Below, piece by piece: positions 1 through 8,586 of a DNA stretch of 64,000 nt (the first letter of the stretch is position 1; every line of letters begins with the position of its first letter). The translations under genes and the position numbers were made by a program. A model generated the notes under the pieces. The model was not told the DNA's origin and did not search any database. It saw only the letters and a list, made by a program, of their open reading frames with translations. This stretch comes from an uncultured Eggerthellaceae bacterium. Lineage in GTDB: Bacteria > Actinomycetota > Coriobacteriia > Coriobacteriales > Eggerthellaceae. The DNA lies in contig CANQRF010000001.1 of NCBI GenBank assembly GCA_947626195.1, forward strand, positions 1 through 64,000, given 5' to 3'.

Positions 1-19
1 GAAAAAGCCCGTTCGGGCT
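1..19 (-). terminator. Intrinsic terminator, minus strand
   Basis: Read on the minus strand this is a 5-bp stem, AGCCC-GAAC-GGGCT, followed by TTTTTC. It lies about 160 bases downstream of the toxin gene and could end that transcript, or belong to a gene outside the window. Confidence 0.45.
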
Positions 20-106
20 GTTCGGGCCAATAAATCTTATTCCCTATCTAATCAATTAACTGCGGAAGAATGGCGCAAGTTGTCTTGGAATAAAGCTAAG
101 ACGTCG

Positions 107-127
107 AAGGCGGCTTTTAGCCGCCTT
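107..127. terminator. GC-rich hairpin, terminator-like
   Basis: The arms AAGGCGGC (107-114) and GCCGCCTT (120-127) pair perfectly over 8 bp around a 5-base loop. Only a short T run (TTTAA) follows on the plus strand, so termination is plausible but weakly supported. Confidence 0.4.
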
Positions 128-178
128 TAATCACCTGCTTTTCTTGCCTAGCAAAAGCAGCCGCATTATCTGGAGAGG

Positions 179-463
179 CTATATTTTCGGCAGATTCCCA
201 TAGACACCTTGACGATGGCCGACGCGCACTATTTCAATGAGAACCTCATCATCTTTGATGCTCGCGAGAATACGATAGCTCCCCACGCGGTAACGCCATC
301 CTTCTTCAGTGCCCTGCAATCGTTTCATCCCATCGATAGCTTTTGGATTTTCGTTTCCTTCAAGGTTTTTCTTGACCCATTCAAGGATCATGAGCCTCTG
401 CTTTTTTGGAATTGAGAGCAGTTGCTTGGATGCCTGCCTCGTCCAGACGACCCGATAGCTCAT
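179..463 (-). CDS. RelE/ParE-superfamily toxin of a type II TA pair
   Basis: This 94-residue basic protein has the size and pattern of RelE/ParE toxins. It starts SYRVVWTRQASKQL, has a central WRYRVGSYRI strand, and ends with IVRVGHRQGVY, the usual Gly-His-Arg region. RelE members cut mRNA on the ribosome and ParE members poison gyrase; the sequence alone does not decide which. It overlaps the upstream antitoxin gene by 4 bases (ATGA), so translation is probably coupled. Toxicity should be held in check by the product of the gene at 460-687, which also likely represses the shared promoter. Assignment to the superfamily is firm; the target is not. Confidence 0.85.
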   Translation of the reverse strand: MSYRVVWTRQASKQLLSIPKKQRLMILEWVKKNLEGNENPKAIDGMKRLQGTEEGWRYRVGSYRILASIKDDEVLIEIVRVGHRQGVYGNLPKI

Positions 464-687
464 TCAGCCTCCAAAGCCATCTTCGCAACTTCCTCGGTGG
501 TATATCTGATACCGTCATCTTGTTCAAGCGCTGCTGCGTAAGCTTGTATATCGGCAGCGTCTTCCACTTTCTCGAGAATAGCCTCTCGCACAACATCGGA
601 AAAGCTGCGCCCGCAAAAATCAGCATAGCTTTGAATCCACGACTTCTCTTCGGGGGCAAACCGAATGGCCGTCGTTTCCATTGCCAT
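460..687 (-). CDS. RelB-like ribbon-helix-helix antitoxin (DUF6290 type)
   Basis: This 75-residue protein begins with a ribbon-helix-helix segment (TTAIRFAPEEKSWIQSYA, residues 4-21, then GRSFSDVVREAILE), which binds DNA as a dimer. An acidic C-terminal half (DAADIQAYAAALEQDDG) should wrap the toxin. The ATG is preceded by GAGGTGAG, a good ribosome binding site. It is first in the operon and overlaps the toxin gene by 4 bases. Family knowledge says such antitoxins autorepress, and a 27-bp palindrome sits just upstream of the start. Confidence is high for antitoxin, moderate for the subfamily. Confidence 0.82.
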   Translation of the reverse strand: MAMETTAIRFAPEEKSWIQSYADFCGRSFSDVVREAILEKVEDAADIQAYAAALEQDDGIRYTTEEVAKMALEAE

Positions 688-702
688 TTATCTCACCTCA
701 TC

Positions 703-729
703 AAAACGCAATGCATCGTATTACGTTTT
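703..729. promoter_or_regulatory. Palindromic operator of the TA operon
   Basis: An imperfect 27-bp inverted repeat has outer arms AAAACGCAAT and ATTACGTTTT. It overlaps the predicted transcription start of the TA promoter, 16 bases upstream of the antitoxin ATG. This is the expected place for autorepression by a ribbon-helix-helix antitoxin. Confidence 0.65.
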
Positions 730-731
730 AT

Positions 732-760
732 ATTGTAGAGTTGCTCTCACCACCGGTCAA
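732..760 (-). promoter_or_regulatory. Sigma-70-type promoter of the TA operon
   Basis: On the minus strand a -35 box TTGACC (755-760) and a -10 box TACAAT (732-737) are separated by exactly 17 bp. The operator at 703-729 follows immediately. The promoter fits between the putP stop codon and the antitoxin gene. Confidence 0.7.
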
Positions 761-771
761 GCACGATGGTA

Positions 772-2370
772 CTACTCAAGCTCGGAGGGGACGGGTTCCT
801 CAACCTGCATGTAGGTGTCGAACTCTTCGAGGACCTCGGGCGAGGGCGGCGGAGAGAGCTTCGAGAACACGAAGATGAAGATCGTCGAGATGATGAACGC
901 CGGAAGCAGCTCGTAGATGGCGAAGACGCCGCCGAGCTGAGCGATGACGTTGTGCCACACGATCACCGAGACCGTTCCCGAAATCATGCCCGCCAAGGCT
1001 CCGCGGCGCGTGAGGCCGCGGTAGTAGAGGCTGCAGAGCGTGAGCGGGCCGAACGAGGCGCCGAGCCCCGCCCACGCATAGGACACCACATAGAAGATGG
1101 ATGAGTTCTCGTCGTAGGCGATGACGATGCCGAGCAAGAGAACGCAGATCAGCGTGATGCGCGCGACGATCATAACTTGGCGCTCGGTGGCGTCGCGCTT
1201 GAAGATGGCGTGGTAGATGTTCTCGGCTACCGACGAGCCGGCGATCAGCAGATACGAGGAAGACGAGGACATCGATGCCGCCAGAATGCCGGACACCACG
1301 ACGCCGCACATGAAGGCGGGCAGCAGAATCTGCGAGAGGACGATGAACACGTTTTCCGCCGTGGACTGCGTGCCGAACATCGTCGGGATGAGGGCGCGGC
1401 CGGCAAGGCCGAGCGCGATAGCGGAGAAGAGCGCGATGACCACCCACGTGACCGCGATGCGGCGGGAGATCTTCACTTCCTCGGCACTGCGAATGCCCAT
1501 GAAGCGGACGAGCACCTGCGGCATGCCGAAATAGCCGAGGCCCCACGCCATCATCGAGATGATGGTGAGGATGCCGTAATCGGCGGAATCGCCGAACATC
1601 GCGGCACCGTCCTGCATGATCTGAACACCGTTTTCATCGAGTATCGGCACGGCGATTTGCGTACCGGAGAGGAAGCCCGGGATCGCCTGCAGGATGGCAA
1701 CGGTGTTCTCGACACCGCCGATGGAGGCCACCGTCCCCACCAGCACGACGATGAGGGCGAAGAACATGAGGCAGCCCTGCACAAAGTCGGTGGCGACCAC
1801 GGAGAGATAGCCCCCGACGAGCGTGTAGAGGAACACGATGAGGGCGCCGAGCACCATCATGGTCGCATAATCGAGGCCGAAGAGCGTGTTGAACAGCTTC
1901 CCGCAGGTGACAAAGCAGCTACCCGTGTAGACGCAGAAAAAGATGAGGATGATGATCGCCGCCACGCACTGCACGACGTTCTGCTTGTCGTGCACGCGGT
2001 TGCTATAGAACTCGGGAAGCGTGATGGAATCGCCCGCCTTGATCGTGTATTGGCGGAGACGCTTCGCCACAAGTTTCCAGTTGAGGTAGGTGCCGACGGC
2101 AAGGCCGATGGCCGTCCAGCCCGCGTCGGTGAAGCCGGTGAAAAACGCAAGCCCTGGCAGACCCATGAGCAGGTATCCCGACATGTCGGAGGCTTCCGCG
2201 GAAAGCGCCGTGAACCATGGGCCTACCTTGCGGCCGCCGAGGAAGTATTCGGAAGTTGAGGAGTTCGACCGTTTCGCATAGATGAATCCGATCGTGATGA
2301 CCACGATGAAATACAGAAGCATCGCGAAGAGAACCCAGAAGTTATCAGAGAAATCCATGAACCAATCCAT
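772..2370 (-). CDS. putP: Sodium/proline symporter PutP
   Basis: This 532-residue protein of the sodium:solute symporter family has about 13 hydrophobic helices, the usual length and topology for PutP. The segment EYFLGGRKVGPWFTALSAEA followed by SDMSGYLLMGLPG is the signature around the first sodium and proline-binding helices. It would import proline with Na+ across the cytoplasmic membrane, for protein synthesis, osmoprotection or fermentation. The start is uncertain by four codons: AAGGG directly abuts the ATG at 2370, so the ATG at 2358 may be the real one. It is divergent from the aminotransferase gene. Substrate is inferred from similarity to PutP; other small amino acids are possible. 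Confidence 0.88.
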   Translation of the reverse strand: MDWFMDFSDNFWVLFAMLLYFIVVITIGFIYAKRSNSSTSEYFLGGRKVGPWFTALSAEASDMSGYLLMGLPGLAFFTGFTDAGWTAIGLAVGTYLNWKLVAKRLRQYTIKAGDSITLPEFYSNRVHDKQNVVQCVAAIIILIFFCVYTGSCFVTCGKLFNTLFGLDYATMMVLGALIVFLYTLVGGYLSVVATDFVQGCLMFFALIVVLVGTVASIGGVENTVAILQAIPGFLSGTQIAVPILDENGVQIMQDGAAMFGDSADYGILTIISMMAWGLGYFGMPQVLVRFMGIRSAEEVKISRRIAVTWVVIALFSAIALGLAGRALIPTMFGTQSTAENVFIVLSQILLPAFMCGVVVSGILAASMSSSSSYLLIAGSSVAENIYHAIFKRDATERQVMIVARITLICVLLLGIVIAYDENSSIFYVVSYAWAGLGASFGPLTLCSLYYRGLTRRGALAGMISGTVSVIVWHNVIAQLGGVFAIYELLPAFIISTIFIFVFSKLSPPPSPEVLEEFDTYMQVEEPVPSELE

Positions 2371-2421
2371 CCCTTGTCGTACACTCGTGCTGTGCCTCCC
2401 CTTCTTCCGCGGGTTCTCACC

Positions 2422-2450
2422 GTTTCAGATCGCCATTTCTCGCTTATAAT
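2422..2450 (+). promoter_or_regulatory. Possible promoter for the aminotransferase gene
   Basis: A perfect -10 box TATAAT (2445-2450) lies 17 bp from a weak -35 (GTTTCA, 2422-2427). A second -10-like TATACT is at 2508-2513. Either could drive the gene at 2578. The 207-base gap between the divergent genes holds no other clear element. Confidence 0.38.
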
Positions 2451-2577
2451 GAAACCGCTTGAGCGGGTAACGGCGACGTCATGCAAAGAAGCAGGACGCA
2501 CAAGTTCTATACTTTACCCTAATAAAGTGATTTCGGGCCGACAATTTATGCGGTCTTAGGCGAAAGGAGCTCAAAGA

Positions 2578-3864
2578 ATGCCGGCATATCGGGATTTGTC
2601 ACAAGAAGAGCTGCGCGAAAAACTCGCACAACTCCAAGAGGAATATGCCTCGTATCAAGCTGCGGGGCTCGCCCTGAACATGGCGCGCGGAAAGCCCGCC
2701 GCCGCGCAGCTCGATCTTTCGATGGGAATGCTCGACGTGCTCACCTTAGACGATAGCTGCAAGGCCGCCGACGGCACCGATTGCCGTAACTACGGCGTTG
2801 TGGACGGGCTGCCCGAGGCGAAAGAGCTCATGAGCGCCTTTCTCGATGAGCCGGCCAACCAGATCATCGTGTTCGGCAATTCCTCGCTCAACATCATGTA
2901 CGACACGGTGTCCCGCTGCATGAGCTTCGGCACTTTGGGGAGCAAGCCCTGGAAAGACTACGATGTCGTGAAATGGATCTGCCCCGTGCCGGGCTATGAT
3001 CGCCATTTCGGCGTGACCGAGACCTTCGGCGTGGAGATGATTCCCGTGCCGATGACCGACGAGGGGCCCGACATGGACGAAGTGGAGCGCCTCGCCGCGT
3101 CAGACGAACGCGTGAAGGGCATCTGGTGCGTGCCGAAATACTCGAACCCCGGCGGCGTCACCTATTCCGACGAGGTGGTGCGCCGGCTCGCTTCAATGGA
3201 ATGCGCGGCAGGCGACTTCCGCATCTTCTGGGACAACGCCTACGCGGTCCATCATCTTTACGACGACCCCGCTGAGCAGGACCAACTGCTCGACATCGGC
3301 GCTGCGTGCGTGGAGGCCGGCAATCCCGACCGCTATTTCAAGTTCGCCTCCACCTCGAAGGTCACCTTCCCCGGCTCGGGCATCTCCGCCTTCGGCGCGA
3401 GTGCTGAGAACATCGCCGAGGTGAAGAAGCTCTTAGGGATGCAGACCATCGGCCACGACAAGCTGAACCAGCTCCGTCACGTGCGCTTCCTCCGCGATGC
3501 GGAAGGCGTCGCCGCCCACATGGCGCGCCATGCCGCGATCATCCGCCCGAAATTCGAGCTCGTGCTCGAGAAGCTTGAGGCAGGGCTCGGGGAAGCCGGC
3601 ATTGGCTCTTGGAGCCATCCTCGTGGCGGCTACTTCATCTCGTTCGACGCGCCCGAGGGCTGCGCCTCGCGCACCGTCGCGCTGGCGAAAGATGCGGGCG
3701 TCGTCATGACGGGAGCGGGCGCCACGTGGCCCTACGGCAAAGACCCATACGATTCGAACATCCGTATCGCGCCGACCCTGCCGCCACTTGACGAGCTCGA
3801 CAAGGCAATGGACGTTTTCGTCTGCTGCGTGAAAATCGCCGCCTTGGAGCGCCTTCTCGAATAA
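2578..3864 (+). CDS. Class I aminotransferase, aspartate type Ic
   Basis: This 428-residue PLP enzyme matches the subgroup of aspartate aminotransferases (type Ic, PF12897) common in Actinobacteria. Visible marks are ALNMARGKPAAAQLDLS near the N-terminus, the NYGVVDGLPEAKELM stretch, VPKYSNPGGVTY (cofactor and substrate contacts) and FASTSKVTFPGSGIS near residue 262, where the lysine forms the internal aldimine with PLP. The arginine in DSNIRIAPTLPP near the end should bind the substrate carboxylate. It would interconvert aspartate and oxaloacetate using 2-oxoglutarate and glutamate in the cytoplasm. AAAGGAG stands 8 bases before the ATG. It meets topA tail to tail, with only 3 bases between the stop codons. 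Confidence 0.9.
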   Translation: MPAYRDLSQEELREKLAQLQEEYASYQAAGLALNMARGKPAAAQLDLSMGMLDVLTLDDSCKAADGTDCRNYGVVDGLPEAKELMSAFLDEPANQIIVFGNSSLNIMYDTVSRCMSFGTLGSKPWKDYDVVKWICPVPGYDRHFGVTETFGVEMIPVPMTDEGPDMDEVERLAASDERVKGIWCVPKYSNPGGVTYSDEVVRRLASMECAAGDFRIFWDNAYAVHHLYDDPAEQDQLLDIGAACVEAGNPDRYFKFASTSKVTFPGSGISAFGASAENIAEVKKLLGMQTIGHDKLNQLRHVRFLRDAEGVAAHMARHAAIIRPKFELVLEKLEAGLGEAGIGSWSHPRGGYFISFDAPEGCASRTVALAKDAGVVMTGAGATWPYGKDPYDSNIRIAPTLPPLDELDKAMDVFVCCVKIAALERLLE

Positions 3865-3867
3865 AGC

Positions 3868-6387
3868 TTACGCGGAACGTTTTTTGCGACCGGAAGATTT
3901 GCCGGAGGTTTTGCTTTTGCCCTTGGAGGAGGCTTTCTCCTCCTCTTTGCCGGGGCAGGAGAAGTTCGGGCAGAGCTTCCAGGGTCCGCGCGATGTAGTC
4001 ACCACCACGAGCGGTGCTCCGCAGTGCTCGCACACCTCTTCGGTCGCCGTGAGCTTGCCATATTGCGGCAGCGGATAGCGCGTGTGGCAGTGATCGTAGT
4101 TCTCGCAGACCACCGAGCGCTTGAGCGTGCGCGGGTTCTTCCGCGCATACATTTTCGCATCAATGCCCTCTTCCCCACAAACAGGGCACATCCCGACGAA
4201 GACATCCGGCTCGACGTTGGTCGCGCAAGCGGGGTCGATGCACACGGTGCGCGGTTTGCTCCGAAACGCCGTCACCTTCACCTGCGGCATGCCGCAGGTC
4301 GGGCAAGGTTCCTCCACCGCCTCGATCTTGCCGGAGGGCAGAGGAAACGTCACATCGCATTCAGGCCAGCCCGAGCAGCCGACGAATGTCGAACGCGTTT
4401 TCGATGACGTGCGAATCTGAAGATCTTTTCCGCATTTCGGGCACTTCCCCACGAACGCGTCGGCAGCCACGGCGTCGGAGAGCGCCTCTTTCACCTCTTT
4501 CGAATGGGGAATGAGCTTTCCCAGCTCGTCGGCGAGCAGGTCGCGCGACGTCGCAACGACGGCCTCGCGGCTTATCGAGCCGGCGGCAATCTCGTCCATC
4601 CGCTGCTCGAGGTCGGCCGTCATCTTCGAATGCGTGATATGCGGCGCGAACTTATCGAGCGCGTCGATGACCGCAATGCCGAGCTGCGAGGGCTCGATCG
4701 GATCGTTCTGGATATACTTCACCTCATAGAGCCGCTCGATGATCGCATGACGCGTGCTCTTCGTGCCAAGCCCGCGCTTCTCCATCTCCTGGATGAGCTT
4801 TCCTTGGGAATAGCGCGCGGGGGGCTCGGTCTGCTTCTTCGTGCAGGTGGCGCCGTTGAAGGCGATGCTCTCCCCCTCGGTGAGTGCAGGCAGCGTCTCG
4901 TCCTTCTTCAGGCCGAAGGGATATATCTCGCGAAAGCCCGCGCGCGTCAGCACATCGCCGCGAGCGACGAAGGACTCTCCCCCCACCACGAGCTCGGCCT
5001 TTGTCCCCTCGACGATCGCGCTTTCCGAAAGCGTCGCGAGAAAACGGCGGGCGACGAGGTTGTAGAGCTTGAACTCCGGCGCGCCGACCATTTCGGGCGT
5101 CACGCAGGCCGTCGGATAGATGGGAGGATGGTCGGTGGTCTGCTGCTTGCCGCGCGTGGCCTTCAGCGTTCCGCGGGATAGGAGCTTATCGCAATACGGA
5201 CGGTAGGCGGGATTGCCCTTCAGGGTGCCCACCACGTCGGCGAGGTTGAGCGAGGAGGGATAGACCGTGTTGTCCACACGGGGGTAGGAGATGTAGCCCT
5301 TCATATAGAGGCTCTCCGCGAGCCGCATGGTGCGTGCGGGCGAAAGTCCCTCTGCCGCCGCAGCGGCTTGGAGCGACGTGGTGTTGAAGGGGGTCGGCGG
5401 CGCGACGGTGCGGCGCTTCTTCTCTACCGAGCGCACAAGCGCCGTTTTCTCATCGCGCACCGCGTCCATGATGCGGTTGGCTTCCACGTCGTTGGTCAAG
5501 CGCGGCTTTGCCGTCGTCGCCTTGAAGGCACCGGCACCCGTCCCCGCAGTTGGCCCCTTTTTCGCATCGGCATCGAAGGCCCCTTCGATCACCCAGTAGT
5601 CGGTGGGAACGAAGGCCATGCGCTCACGTTCGCGCGCGACGATGAGGGCGAGCGTCGGCGTTTGCACGCGCCCCGAGGAGCGCACGTTGCCATAGCCCGC
5701 GAACTTCACGAGCGTCAGATAGCGCGTGAGCACCGCGCCCCAGATGAGGTCGATGTCTTGCCGCGAGGCGCCCGCCTCCGAAAGGCAGACGTCCATGGGA
5801 ACCAAATTATCGAAGGCGTGCGCTATCTCGGCCTTCGTGAAGGCGGAGTAGCGGGCGCGCGACACCGGAGCCGTCGCGTTGGCCTCGCGGCAGCAGGCTA
5901 GCGCATCGGCGCCGATGAGCTCCCCCTCCCGATCGAAGTCGGTGGCGATGATGATCTCGTCCGCTTTCTTCGCGAGGTTCTTGAGCGATCGGATGATGTC
6001 CTTTTCCTTCGGAAGCTTCTCGATGGGCGCATACACGAGATAGGGCAGCGCGTCCATCTTCCAGCTTTTGAGCTCCACGCCATCTTCAGTGAACGGCTTC
6101 TTCTTTTTGAAGGGCGGTTGCGGCAAGGCGTCGGGAACCGATGCGGGGAACGTGGTGCCGCTATCATCTACTCCCTGCCAACCGGATTTCTTGCTCCATA
6201 TGAGCTGCGGCATGAAATCGGGTTCGAGAATATGGCCGCGCAGGCCGATCGTCACCCAGTCTTCCCCATCGACGGTGAATCGATATACGGGCGTATTGAA
6301 AACCTTATCGGCCTTTTTCGCTTTCGCGCCTAAAAGATCGGCGATCTTTTGCGCAGCATCGTTCTTTTCCGTGACCACCAACTTCAC
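3868..6387 (-). CDS. topA: Type IA DNA topoisomerase with C-terminal zinc ribbons
   Basis: This enzyme relaxes negative supercoils by single-strand passage. A Toprim domain starts at the N-terminus (KLVVTEKNDAAQKIADLLG, acidic DFDREGE motif). The catalytic tyrosine lies in GYISYPRVDN, and SSGRVQTPTLALI marks the central domain. Four Cys4 ribbons close the protein, beginning CPKCGKD, CPTCGMP, CPVCGEE and CEHCGAP, followed by a basic serine-rich tail. A longer frame begins at 6405, but AAGGAGGT sits 7 bases before the GTG at 6387, where the Toprim fold begins, so I chose that start (839 residues). The domain order resembles the archaeal-like topoisomerase I of Coriobacteriia. I call it topA because of the ribbons, but topB-like use cannot be excluded. 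Confidence 0.88.
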   Translation of the reverse strand: MKLVVTEKNDAAQKIADLLGAKAKKADKVFNTPVYRFTVDGEDWVTIGLRGHILEPDFMPQLIWSKKSGWQGVDDSGTTFPASVPDALPQPPFKKKKPFTEDGVELKSWKMDALPYLVYAPIEKLPKEKDIIRSLKNLAKKADEIIIATDFDREGELIGADALACCREANATAPVSRARYSAFTKAEIAHAFDNLVPMDVCLSEAGASRQDIDLIWGAVLTRYLTLVKFAGYGNVRSSGRVQTPTLALIVARERERMAFVPTDYWVIEGAFDADAKKGPTAGTGAGAFKATTAKPRLTNDVEANRIMDAVRDEKTALVRSVEKKRRTVAPPTPFNTTSLQAAAAAEGLSPARTMRLAESLYMKGYISYPRVDNTVYPSSLNLADVVGTLKGNPAYRPYCDKLLSRGTLKATRGKQQTTDHPPIYPTACVTPEMVGAPEFKLYNLVARRFLATLSESAIVEGTKAELVVGGESFVARGDVLTRAGFREIYPFGLKKDETLPALTEGESIAFNGATCTKKQTEPPARYSQGKLIQEMEKRGLGTKSTRHAIIERLYEVKYIQNDPIEPSQLGIAVIDALDKFAPHITHSKMTADLEQRMDEIAAGSISREAVVATSRDLLADELGKLIPHSKEVKEALSDAVAADAFVGKCPKCGKDLQIRTSSKTRSTFVGCSGWPECDVTFPLPSGKIEAVEEPCPTCGMPQVKVTAFRSKPRTVCIDPACATNVEPDVFVGMCPVCGEEGIDAKMYARKNPRTLKRSVVCENYDHCHTRYPLPQYGKLTATEEVCEHCGAPLVVVTTSRGPWKLCPNFSCPGKEEEKASSKGKSKTSGKSSGRKKRSA

Positions 6388-6489
6388 GCCGTCCACCTCC
6401 TTCATGGCGATTCATTCAGTTGTTTTGAGCCCTTTGCGCTTCTCGCCACCGCACAGACGGAAGGTCTCCCCTCTGAGCGCTGCCTTCCG

Positions 6490-7719
6490 TCACGCACCTT
6501 CGGCGGCGATCTTTTCCCCTCGGGCTTCCCTTTCTTCCCTCTCGAGGACCAACTGCATCGCGTTGATCGCACATTCTATCTGGTCGTCGTCCGGCTCGTT
6601 CGTCGTCAGATATTGCATCTGCATGCCAGGCCATAAAATAACCTTTACGAGCGGGTTTTCCGGATGAGAACCGGCCCATTTCACGGTGATCTCGTAGGAA
6701 ATTCCGGCGATCACCGGCATGAGGAGGATTCTGATGACGATGACGAGCGCGAGCTTCGGCGCGCCATCGGGAACTCCCCATGCGTCGATGATAGCGTTCA
6801 CCGGAAAGATCGTATAGACGAAAATCGCGATGATCATCACCGTGATGAGAAACGCCGTGCCGCACCGCACGTGCAAACGCGGGAACGAGCGCGCGTTTTC
6901 GGGCGTGAGCTCGAGGCCGTGCTCATAGCAGTGGATCGTCTTGTGCTCTGCCCCGTGATACATGAACATGCGCTTGATGTCCGACATGCGGCCAATCAGC
7001 CAGAGGTAGAAGACGAAGACCGCGACGCGCAGCAGGCCATCGACGATGTTCCACGCGATGGTGTGCTCGTCGTATTCGCCGATGATGAGGTTGGTGACGA
7101 ATGCCGGAACGATGATGAAAAGTGCGATGCCGAGCGCAAGCCCGAGCACGAGGGAGAAGACGATGGCGCCGTGTCCGAGGGCCCCTTCGTCGTCGCTTTT
7201 CCCTTCCGACTCCTTTGCCTCTGCTTCCGCGCTTTGCGTTTCGGCATCTTGAGCAACTGCGAAGGCGGCCTTTTCGGATTGCCTGCCCCCTTCTCCATCA
7301 GGTGTTTCCGGCACAGTGGCCTCTTTGATGGGGATATGGGCCATATCGAGGACGATCTCATCGTCAAGCGCATCGAGGCCGCGCCCTACGTCCCGCTCCT
7401 CCTCCTGCACCTCTTCCTCGGACTCTCCGAAGGCGTGCATCGTGGCGATCTCGATCGCCTTGAAGCCCAGCACGAGCGATTCGACCAAGGCAACGCATCC
7501 GCGGATGATAGGAAGATGCATCCAGCGGTTATGGTCGCGCCCGCTCGTGAGGTCGTGCTCTTCCAGATGGATGGAACCGTCGGGCGTGCGCACGGCGACC
7601 GACCAGTTGTACTTTCCGCGCATCATGATGCCCTCGATCAGCGCCTGACCTCCCACATGGGTCTTGCGGGCGCCGTCTTCGGAAAATGCGCGCGAAAGAT
7701 CGCTTTTCTGCCGTGCCAT
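6490..7719 (-). CDS. DUF1385 (YqhQ-like) membrane protein
   Basis: This 409-residue protein belongs to DUF1385, a widespread membrane family of unknown biochemical function. The signature VGGQALIEGIMMRG is at residues 22-35, and the conserved segment YHGAEHKTIHCYEHG lies near residue 260. The region between residues 115 and 175 is an acidic, low-complexity cytoplasmic insert. Hydrophobic helices follow: VFSLVLGLALGIALFIIV, a pair near residues 230-250, and later AFLITVMIIAIFVYTIF. It lies between thyX and topA on the same strand with short gaps and may be co-transcribed. A 9-bp inverted repeat (GACGGAAGG at 6456-6464, CCTTCCGTC at 6483-6491) overlaps the stop codon and could be a weak terminator. 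No function is assigned. Confidence 0.85.
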   Translation of the reverse strand: MARQKSDLSRAFSEDGARKTHVGGQALIEGIMMRGKYNWSVAVRTPDGSIHLEEHDLTSGRDHNRWMHLPIIRGCVALVESLVLGFKAIEIATMHAFGESEEEVQEEERDVGRGLDALDDEIVLDMAHIPIKEATVPETPDGEGGRQSEKAAFAVAQDAETQSAEAEAKESEGKSDDEGALGHGAIVFSLVLGLALGIALFIIVPAFVTNLIIGEYDEHTIAWNIVDGLLRVAVFVFYLWLIGRMSDIKRMFMYHGAEHKTIHCYEHGLELTPENARSFPRLHVRCGTAFLITVMIIAIFVYTIFPVNAIIDAWGVPDGAPKLALVIVIRILLMPVIAGISYEITVKWAGSHPENPLVKVILWPGMQMQYLTTNEPDDDQIECAINAMQLVLEREEREARGEKIAAEGA

Positions 7720-7761
7720 GGTCGGTTTGCTCCGCCGGATCCTCGTGCTACCGCAAACGGC

Positions 7762-8484
7762 CTAGTTTGCTGCCGTAGCCTGAGAGGATGCCTGCGTTTC
7801 AAGATCCTCGCGCGATGCGCGCGGATAGGGCGTGCCACAGGTCATCTTCCCCTCGGGGCAGGTGGTGCTCACGCAAGGGGCCCCCGCCTCCGCAAAGATG
7901 AAGGGCGCCGTCGGGCGCACCAGCTCGAGCATCTTCAACGCAAGCTCGCGGATCTCCCATTGCGCACGGTTGCAGCAGCGCAGCTCGAAGAAATGGAGCA
8001 GCTCACGCACGTTCATCGTGACGACGATCTTCGTCTCGGCGGCATTGGGAAGCAGATAGCGCGCGTCTTCCGCGGGAATCCCCATCTCGAGCAGGGCGGC
8101 ATATCCTTCGCACGCGGCCTCGATCGCGCGATCGTAGATGGCGCTCGCCTCGGGGTTCTCGGCGATCGTCTCCGGCTTCACGCTGTCGATGCCGTCGGTG
8201 AACTTCACATAGCGCTGACTCTGCTGGTTGAAGCTCGCCATGCGATGGCGCACGAGCTGATGCGTGAGCGCGCGGGAAACGCCCTCGACGGCGAAGGTGT
8301 AGCTCGCATGCTCGAGCGTTGAGTAGTGGCCGCTTCCGAGAATCGTGCGAAGCACGCTTTTCACCCGCTCCTCGGGCATCGTGTGCAAAAGCTCCGAGGC
8401 GCCGACCGGCGCATAGCACAGGCGCGCGGCCGTTGCGATCGCACGCTCGGGATCAGGCGTATGGTAAAGCAGCTCAACCTTCAT
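7762..8484 (-). CDS. thyX: Flavin-dependent thymidylate synthase ThyX
   Basis: ThyX converts dUMP to dTMP using methylene-tetrahydrofolate, FAD and NADPH, without consuming the folate ring as ThyA does. The 240-residue length is normal. The diagnostic ThyX motif appears as RHRMASFNQQSQR at residues 79-91. Upstream, GHYSTLEHASYTF (52-64) is the conserved His/Glu helix, and the C-terminal third carries CNRAQWEIRELA, another conserved ThyX segment. GGAGG stands 4 bases before the ATG. It is followed closely by the DUF1385 gene on the same strand. There is no thyA in the window, consistent with reliance on ThyX, but absence elsewhere cannot be judged. Confidence 0.96.
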   Translation of the reverse strand: MKVELLYHTPDPERAIATAARLCYAPVGASELLHTMPEERVKSVLRTILGSGHYSTLEHASYTFAVEGVSRALTHQLVRHRMASFNQQSQRYVKFTDGIDSVKPETIAENPEASAIYDRAIEAACEGYAALLEMGIPAEDARYLLPNAAETKIVVTMNVRELLHFFELRCCNRAQWEIRELALKMLELVRPTAPFIFAEAGAPCVSTTCPEGKMTCGTPYPRASREDLETQASSQATAAN

Positions 8485-8586
8485 CGTTCCTCCGCTCTAT
8501 GCTCGCGCACGGCGTACCGAGCGGACACCGCGATGCCGCCGCCGTGCGGGTTTGAAGAAGTCAATCCGATGGCGTATTGTACCGCG

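Noticed and set aside
2-130. Open plus-strand frame of 42 codons at the window edge
   Set aside because: It has no start in the window, its end is the hairpin at 107-127, and no family is recognisable. It could be the end of a gene outside the window, but the evidence is too thin.
4504-5181. Long plus-strand frames opposite topA, putP, cca and the SEDS-PBP gene
   Set aside because: They are antisense shadows produced by GC-rich codon use and encode Arg/Ala/His-rich sequences without domains.
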